A stretch of DNA of 22,488 nucleotides from contig KN892143.1 of NCBI GenBank assembly GCA_000934455.1, positions 1-22,488 on the forward strand. The letters are read 5' to 3'. Positions 17,855-22,488 of the stretch are shown piece after piece. This stretch comes from Apostichopus parvimensis (lineage: Eukaryota > Echinodermata > Holothuroidea > Aspidochirotida > Stichopodidae). The stretch's first letter is position 1, and the number at the start of each line of letters is the position of its first letter. The notes under the pieces are model-generated. The model searched no databases. It saw nothing but the letters and a program-made list of their open reading frames with translations, and was not told the origin of the DNA. Made by a program: the position numbers and the translations under genes.

Positions 17855-18805
17855 ATGGCATCAAGTTTGCACCCTGACTCCTTTTATGGTAAGCAAAGTG
17901 AAGATCCGTATCTATGGCTCAATAAATTTAAATCATGGACATTGTTGTCGCAACTTCCTCGAGAGCAAATTGCCGAAGCAATGAATATGTTGCTTGCAGG
18001 GAGTGCTAATATCTGGCTAAATTCTCTAATTCAACTGTAACGAAACAAGATCCAGAATTACTCTACGCATCATTTGAAAGTCATTTCAGTTCCATTCATT
18101 CAAAATGGCTGCAAGAATATCAACAATGGGACAGGAAGATGGAACCCGGAGAACCGCTGGATTCATTTATTTTGGAAGTCGAACGCCGTTGCAGTAGGCT
18201 CAACAAGGTGGATAAAGAAAGAACTGCTGCGCTGGTGAGAGGGTTAACACCACCCCTGAGGATGTTCGTGATCCAATGGAATCCGAAAACCTGGGAGGAC
18301 GCCGTGTTGGCAGCACGACTGGCAACCGAAGCCCACTCTATCAACAACGCCACAGCGAGTGCAGCGACTACTTGACATTCTGACCAGTACGATAAAAAAA
18401 CGGACAATTTGGCTCAGCAAATTTATGAACAAAGGAAAGAAATACAAGACCTTACAACGAAGGTGTCGGCAATGTCAACTCAATTGTCGACCCAGCAGAT
18501 CTCACCCTTGGATAAGGTAACATGTCTAATATGTTCACCGGAAGGTCACACCCCCCCCCCCCCCGCAATGTTATTCTGTTCAAAGTATAATAGACCGAAA
18601 TAGGCCTACCTGTTGGGAATGTGGAAAAGCGGGTCACATAGCTCCATTTTGTCGTAGTGTAGGATTTGGTTCATATCGGGGTAGAGGGCGGAATCGTGGT
18701 ACAGGAAGAGGTAGAGGTGGGCCAATGTATTTAAGGCATCAGCTTTTCAATCTCACCACCACAGAAGTTAAGAGGTTGCAACGGATCTTAGTCAGGTTTG
18801 ATTGA
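17855..18805 (+). pseudogene. Broken gag gene of an LTR retrotransposon
   Basis: Three pieces share one gag layout. Piece 1 (from ATG 17855) has a capsid-like start with WLNKF and GSANIWLNSL, typical of Ty3-like/Arc-related gag, and hits TAA at 18038. A frameshift near 18025-18037 moves to the frame with a QW-x-MEPGE-x-LDSFI segment, which ends at an in-frame TGA (18373). The same frame continues through a coiled-coil-like stretch (about 18409-18480) and a possible damaged first zinc knuckle, where a ~15-base C-run (18550-18564) breaks the frame. In the third frame, CWECGKAGHIAPFC (18611-18652) is a complete CX2CX4HX4C knuckle, followed by an RG-rich tail and TGA at 18803-18805. No protease, RT or integrase follows. 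Non-functional. Confidence 0.75.
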
Positions 18806-19103
18806 TAACTGTAGTGATTGATAGCATGTAGACCTATTATTCTTTCTCTCATTTTTCCTTAATGGTAGGGACACAAGAGGACTGTGCAAAGTCACTGCCT
18901 AAAGTTGCACAAAGTTTGTTGTACCAGTAGATTGGGCTTAGCCTACTTGTTAGAAAGTACTTCTCTAACAGAGGTTTGCAGAAATGTTTGATTCGCCTGT
19001 GTGTGTCGTCTTTTCAAATAATCGACGGTTAAGAATGCTTTGGACATTTATTTCAATACTGTAGTGTAACAGGATTGAGATTTATGTGGTTAGCTTGTTA
19101 TCT
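18806..19103. other. Spacer between the gag remnant and the TTAA transposon
   Basis: No coding or repeat signal seen; pol sequence expected after gag is absent. Confidence 0.5.
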
Positions 19104-19280
19104 TTAAAGAGGTTATGAAATGAAAAAAAAATTCTTTATCATCGTATTCTGTACACTCGTAGCTTTCCAATGATACCCAATTTGTGTCAAACGAAGCTTG
19201 CATCCTCGAGGAATAAACGATCAAAAATTCGAGAGTAATAAAAACTGTCTAAAAATTGTTGTATTTACGGAAACGCGGCG

Positions 19281-19288
19281 TGACGTCA
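19281..19288. promoter_or_regulatory. CRE palindrome, left
   Basis: TGACGTCA, the perfect cAMP-response-element palindrome, lies 159 bp before the THAP-type ATG at 19440. A mirror site is at 20379-20386. A promoter role for the transposon gene is inferred. Confidence 0.4.
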
Positions 19289-19439
19289 GTCGAGGAACTC
19301 AGCTCACTTCTGAGACGCTATGTTTACATTCTTAAACGTCTGAGAACACACAACATTACACTGTTGCAGTGCTCCATAGTAATTGAGATTTGGTGTTTGG
19401 AGTTTGTTTTTACGTAAATTTATCTCGTAAATGTTAAAA

Positions 19440-19590
19440 ATGCCGAGCCGATATGTGGTATCAGGTTGCTCCACCACAAGTAAAGACGGATTTCTACTGC
19501 AAGCTTTTCCAAAAGATGACAGAAATCGAAGAATTTGAACACGACTCGCTCAAAACACTACACATAGACAACGTTACGAGTGCCTGTAGG
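19440..19590 (+). pseudogene. THAP-domain start of a transposase (broken)
   Basis: From ATG 19440 the frame gives MPSRYVVSGC, then a ten-residue spacer, FLLQAFPKDDRNRRI, and stops at TGA (19536-19538). This is the start of a THAP C2CH zinc-binding domain: initial MP, V-x-GC, the hydrophobic-x-FPKD segment and basic RxRR. The stop stands where family members usually have Trp, so TGG to TGA is the likely lesion. The frame continues for ~16 codons (TRLAQN…) to TAG at about 19587. The CxxH half of the zinc site and the catalytic core are missing. Confidence 0.65.
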
Positions 19591-20119
19591 CCTATACTGT
19601 TGCCAAATTACTTGTTATGACCATAGCCTAGGCCTCCTTGATACAGCAAATGACGATTTTTTTTTATGGTTACCTAATATTTCGCACAAATTTTAAAGCC
19701 AGTTGGTTTTAGAACAATCAATACTAGATCTGAAAGTTTTCTTTTGTGGTAAAACTGGCGTTGTGTTGTGATTTTACGTAACAGTTGGATGATACAATTA
19801 CACGGGCTAGCCTGTTATACAACGTCTATTAGTTAGGTCTAGACCCCATGTTACCACTACTAGTACTATAGGGTTGCAATGTACAGAATGTCACATTTTC
19901 CTTGCACTGTAAGACACAAAATTCTAGAAGCTTCGCTACGAAGTTAAGTAGCAGGATCATCGACATTCGAGATAATTTAAATCATATGATGGTCTTAATA
20001 ACGGTGGTTTTGTTTATGCTCAACCGACCAGTTTCGGTTCAGGGTCGTCCAACCGTTCTGCTCGGGGACTTCGATCGGCAGCGACGCGTCTCGGCCACCG
20101 GGATCGTTTTACAATTCTT

Positions 20120-20276
20120 CTGCAAGGGGCTCAATTGATAGGGAAAAACACCGATTTTATCTTCATCACCCTCGAAAACTATTTCCTCCTCTTCTTCCTC
20201 AAGAAAATAATTTTCGTCAAAGCTTACAAATGTCCTGAGAGATTTCCTCGGAATTGGAAGATTCGGGAGAAGACAT
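20120..20276 (-). pseudogene. Broken acidic antisense ORF in the transposon (P2X7-intracellular-like N-terminus?)
   Basis: From ATG at 20276 (minus strand) the frame gives MSSPESSNSEEISQDIC, then a 1-nt shift leads into a Phe-Asp-Glu stretch, a run of five to six Glu, EGDEDKIGVFPYQ and, after another apparent 1-nt loss, a likely FEP. Acidic N-termini with a VxPYxFEP motif are a pattern I recall from animal proteins resembling the P2X7 receptor intracellular domain; the diagnostic Cys-rich part (WCxCxxC…CCxE) is not found here. The assignment is tentative. TGACGTCA lies ~103 bp upstream on this strand. Confidence 0.4.
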
Positions 20277-20378
20277 TTTCAATTGATGAGAAGAGTGTTG
20301 TGGTTACATGTAGTAAACTGTGTAACGCCGTATCGGTAAACAGCGGGGAGTCGGCTTTGGCTGAAATGGTTCCTTTGA

Positions 20379-20386
20379 TGACGTCA
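20379..20386. promoter_or_regulatory. CRE palindrome, right
   Basis: Second TGACGTCA in the TTAA transposon, 103 bp upstream of the minus-strand ATG at 20276. Placement mirrors the left site, suggesting that each gene had a CRE-bearing promoter. Confidence 0.4.
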
Positions 20387-20577
20387 GATGAACTGCGGTG
20401 GGCAGCTTTGCTTTTTTTTTTACGATTGGCAGCTCGAGAGTTCTCTGGGGAATACTTTGACAGCGAATTTCTGGCGTTTGAAGCCGTATTTACGGAAAGT
20501 TGTGCATGGATGGTGTTGTAGTAATGTAGATAAACCATTCTAAGACATGAAAATTTTTCATTTCATAACCTCTTTAA

Positions 20578-22181
20578 GTTGAAGGGTCCTCAATAAGGTC
20601 TTTATCCTCTCCTGATCTTTTATATTTTACGACTAAACTAGGCCTTAGTTTTGAACCATATGAACTCTAATCATATCAGTTCTAATGTAAAGTTGATAGG
20701 CTGCGTGTACAGTTAGGCCTCTAGAGCCAATATGAGCTGTATAATGGAGTATTAAGTTACTTCGAACTACAGTTAGCCTACACTAGCCTAGATATATTCT
20801 ACTGTATTATAATGTGAGGCAGATGCATGTATACTCTTCTGTTAGGTTACGGTACCTTACCAAGCTTAACAATAACAATTACGGAATCCTGGGCACAGTA
20901 CTACTACTAGCATACTACTACTAGTAGTAGTAGTAGGCCCTAAGTTAGTGTACTTAACGTTAGGCTAACAGTAAAAGATACTGATATTACTTAATAGGTT
21001 GAGGCTTCTGTAACAACAGTGTAAGTTGAAACTGAAAGTTGAAACCGTAAGGAACTGTAAGATGAAACTGAAACCTAGCACAGATTTCTTAATTCTTTAT
21101 GTAGTAATCAATACTACGGTGTGAAATAACTTACCAGCATGAATGCCGGAATCAATTAAACCCATGCAAAACTGCTACGTTTGAGTTTGGGAATTCACCC
21201 AATTTGCCTTCAAAATGACAGCAGTACTACTGATGATATCTCTTAAGGGTTTCATGTCGATGTGCCTTTTAGACCACGCCTACTTAGCGAGACTATGTTC
21301 AACCCTCCGAAACCGTGCTCCTTCTAGGCCTAGTTCTTACACCGGTTTTATCACTCGCCCCTCGATATTTTTAAGAAAAGTCATCCAAAAGGAGGTTTGG
21401 CACGAAAACCAAACGACTTAACTTATCCACTCTCAACGCCCAGTTCCCTTACATCGAGACTGTTATCGTGATTCATTACGATGTTACGTCAAATGTGTAG
21501 GAGTCCCTTGGAAAGTGTGCGGAATCGATACATAATCGTAGCCAAAAAACGAGATGAATGCAGATACATTTACGTCTTCTTTTATACCAGGCAGCTTTAA
21601 TAGATCGTGTAAACCTTCAGACCTACTGAGTTTATAACTTAGACAACACTGTCACGCAGTTAGAGTATATGAATCATTCCAATCCAATCATAATGTTTCG
21701 GGTTGTCTCCAACTCATGGACTTTTAAATGAAATGTAAAAACTTTAAAAAGAAGATGTTTAATTTCATTTCGAACAAGTCAACGTTGTTGCATGAATCAA
21801 TATTACTTTTTTGTTTACTGTTTTCCACCGTTGGCAATTAAGATTGTAGTGTTTAAGTTACCAGTCGGGTTACATGGGGATATCAGAAAATATGAAAACG
21901 ATCAATGAGCGGTTTGTATAAGCCAGTACTCATGAAACACTTATGGGTTATACGAACAACCAGCCGAACGACAGTACAGCTTCATCAGCACGATTTGCGT
22001 GGGGATAATCGAAACATAAAAAAGATTCAATTTGTCACCTTAGCGGTCGAAAGTCCCACAAACATGTCTGGATTGATCAATATTACCTTCGTCGTAGGTA
22101 GTTCATTAAAAATAACGACTTAAGCGTGGTTACATCGAAAAAGTGGCGAGAGCAAATAAATGTTCTTTAATAATGATTAAT
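20578..22181. other. Non-coding, nothing recognised apart from a microsatellite
   Basis: Short open frames (for example 21215-21421 and 21905-22123) show no domain or bias. Short GTTGAAACTGAAA-like repeats occur at about 21025-21075. Confidence 0.5.
20899..20937. repeat. TAC/GTA microsatellite with 20-bp palindrome
   Basis: (TAC)n turns into (TAG)n at a central CTAG. TACTACTACTAGTAGTAGTA at 20913-20932 is perfectly self-complementary. Confidence 0.85.
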
Positions 22182-22198
22182 CATGCCAATTTGGCATG
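22182..22198. repeat. 17-bp inverted repeat just upstream of the tRNA
   Basis: CATGCCAA and TTGGCATG flank a single T, ending 3 bp before the tRNA's first base. It could be a pol III upstream element or a chance hairpin; no family known to me. Confidence 0.7.
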
Positions 22199-22201
22199 TT
22201 C

Positions 22202-22274
22202 GGCGCGGTGGCCAAGTGGCTAAGGCGTCGGTCTCGTAAACCGAAGATCGAGGGTTCGACCCCCTCTCGCGCCT
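22202..22274 (+). tRNA. tRNA-Thr (anticodon CGT)
   Basis: A 73-nt cloverleaf with no intron. The 7-bp acceptor stem pairs GGCGCGG with TCGCGCC (one G-U). The D stem is GCC/GGC, the anticodon stem TCGGT/ACCGA with loop CTCGTAA (CGT at 22235-22237), and the T stem GAGGG/CCCTC with loop TTCGACC. The discriminator is T. The pol III A box (TGGCCAAGTGG) and B box (GGTTCGACCCC) are intact, and the body is close to animal tRNA-Thr(CGT). It reads the ACG codon. CCA is not encoded, as expected in a eukaryotic nucleus. Likely functional. Confidence 0.96.
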
Positions 22275-22288
22275 GGAACTTTCAAGCC

Positions 22289-22302
22289 TTTTTTTTCTTT
22301 TT
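22289..22302 (+). terminator. Pol III terminator of the tRNA gene
   Basis: A run of eight T (22289-22296), a C and five more T begin 14 bp after the tRNA, the usual place for RNA polymerase III termination on the plus strand. Confidence 0.85.
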
Positions 22303-22488
22303 CCCCCTTAGCACAGTATTTTTTCAATCGCTCAGCCTTTACTTTTATTACTGTTTATGAGACTATAGGTTGTTACCTACTCAGCTTGGAGTTCCCTCAT
22401 AGGAATTGTAAACACTCCAACAAGTACTAAAACTGTTTGGTTACGTAATAATATTGCGTATAGCGTGACAGTTTTGCTTACAGCTTTA
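22303..22488. other. Right end of window, nothing recognised
   Basis: AT-rich sequence; no gene or repeat seen. Confidence 0.5.

Larger units (their letters stand above)
19104..20577. mobile_element. Kolobok-like DNA transposon (1466 bp) with TTAA target duplication
   Basis: The perfect 20-bp inverted ends AGAGGTTATGAAATGAAAAA lie at 19108-19127 and, inverted, 20554-20573. TTAA flanks both (19104-19107 and 20574-20577). TTAA is the target of Kolobok and piggyBac superfamilies; a THAP-type start inside (19440) points to Kolobok, whose transposases carry N-terminal THAP domains. The element has a broken + gene near its left end and a broken - gene near its right end. The palindrome TGACGTCA lies ~173 bp inside the left end and ~187 bp inside the right. 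It is an internally deleted, immobile copy. Confidence 0.75.

Noticed and set aside
18120..18637. Minus-strand ORFs across the gag region
   Set aside because: They are antisense to the recognised gag pieces and show no motifs of their own.
20135..20521. 128-aa plus-strand ORF inside the TTAA transposon
   Set aside because: It is antisense to the acidic relic. Its Phe/Leu-rich segment is the complement of the GAA/GAG-rich Glu run, so it is a shadow.
20224..20538. 104-aa minus-strand ORF ending in QFRGNLSGHL
   Set aside because: It overlaps the start of the acidic relic in another frame and has no motif of its own. The acidic frame has the better pattern, so this is treated as a shadow, though an upstream leader cannot be excluded.

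Overview
This window is nuclear DNA from an animal, most likely a marine invertebrate and perhaps an echinoderm. Coding sequence is split by GT/AG introns, there are no bacterial-style operons, the sequence is AT-rich, and it is full of degenerate transposon pieces. It also has a eukaryotic tRNA-Thr gene. Species assignment is an inference; the octamer TAGGCCTA, which seems strongly over-represented here, is the only lineage hint I noticed.

Layout. (1) 1-1720: the end of an extracellular, mucin-like gene on the + strand. It has one Ser/Thr-rich exon (297-818) with flanking tandem duplications, then two near-identical 18-nt microexons, each embedded in a duplicated block that ends in a 58-bp minisatellite. 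All predicted exons are phase 1-1. A short terminal exon may lie near 2164. (2) 1720-3926: no convincing gene, with a pair of diverged dispersed repeats and a 20-bp palindrome. (3) 3927-9477: a complete three-exon class A (rhodopsin-family) GPCR gene on the + strand, spliced length 358 aa. It has HRY in place of DRY and DPxxY in place of NPxxY. Its introns carry LINE 3' tails, a retroelement copy with a hammerhead-ribozyme-like core (minus strand), and a complete 539-bp TA-flanked MITE. (4) 9478-14709: mostly non-coding. It holds a tandem CRE-like 16-mer, a TGACCT-rich degenerate tandem repeat with a perfect nuclear-receptor DR1 site, and a C/G-palindrome-rich repeat around an AAT microsatellite. 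(5) 14710-15120: a second, oppositely oriented copy of the hammerhead-like element, then a LINE 3' end with the last ~30 residues of its reverse-transcriptase ORF. (6) 17470-18805: remnant of an LTR retrotransposon (LTR end, primer-binding site, broken gag with a CCHC zinc knuckle; no pol). (7) 19104-20577: a TTAA-flanked DNA transposon with perfect 20-bp inverted ends, a broken THAP-domain start on + and a broken acidic ORF on -. It is Kolobok-like. (8) 22202-22274: tRNA-Thr(CGT) with a pol III terminator.

Only three units look functional: the mucin-like gene (partial), the GPCR and the tRNA. They show no sign of working together; the rest is transposon-derived or unassigned intergenic DNA. 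The most interesting items are the duplicated microexon plus minisatellite block, the hammerhead-like element pair, and the two-gene TTAA transposon with CRE palindromes near both gene starts.
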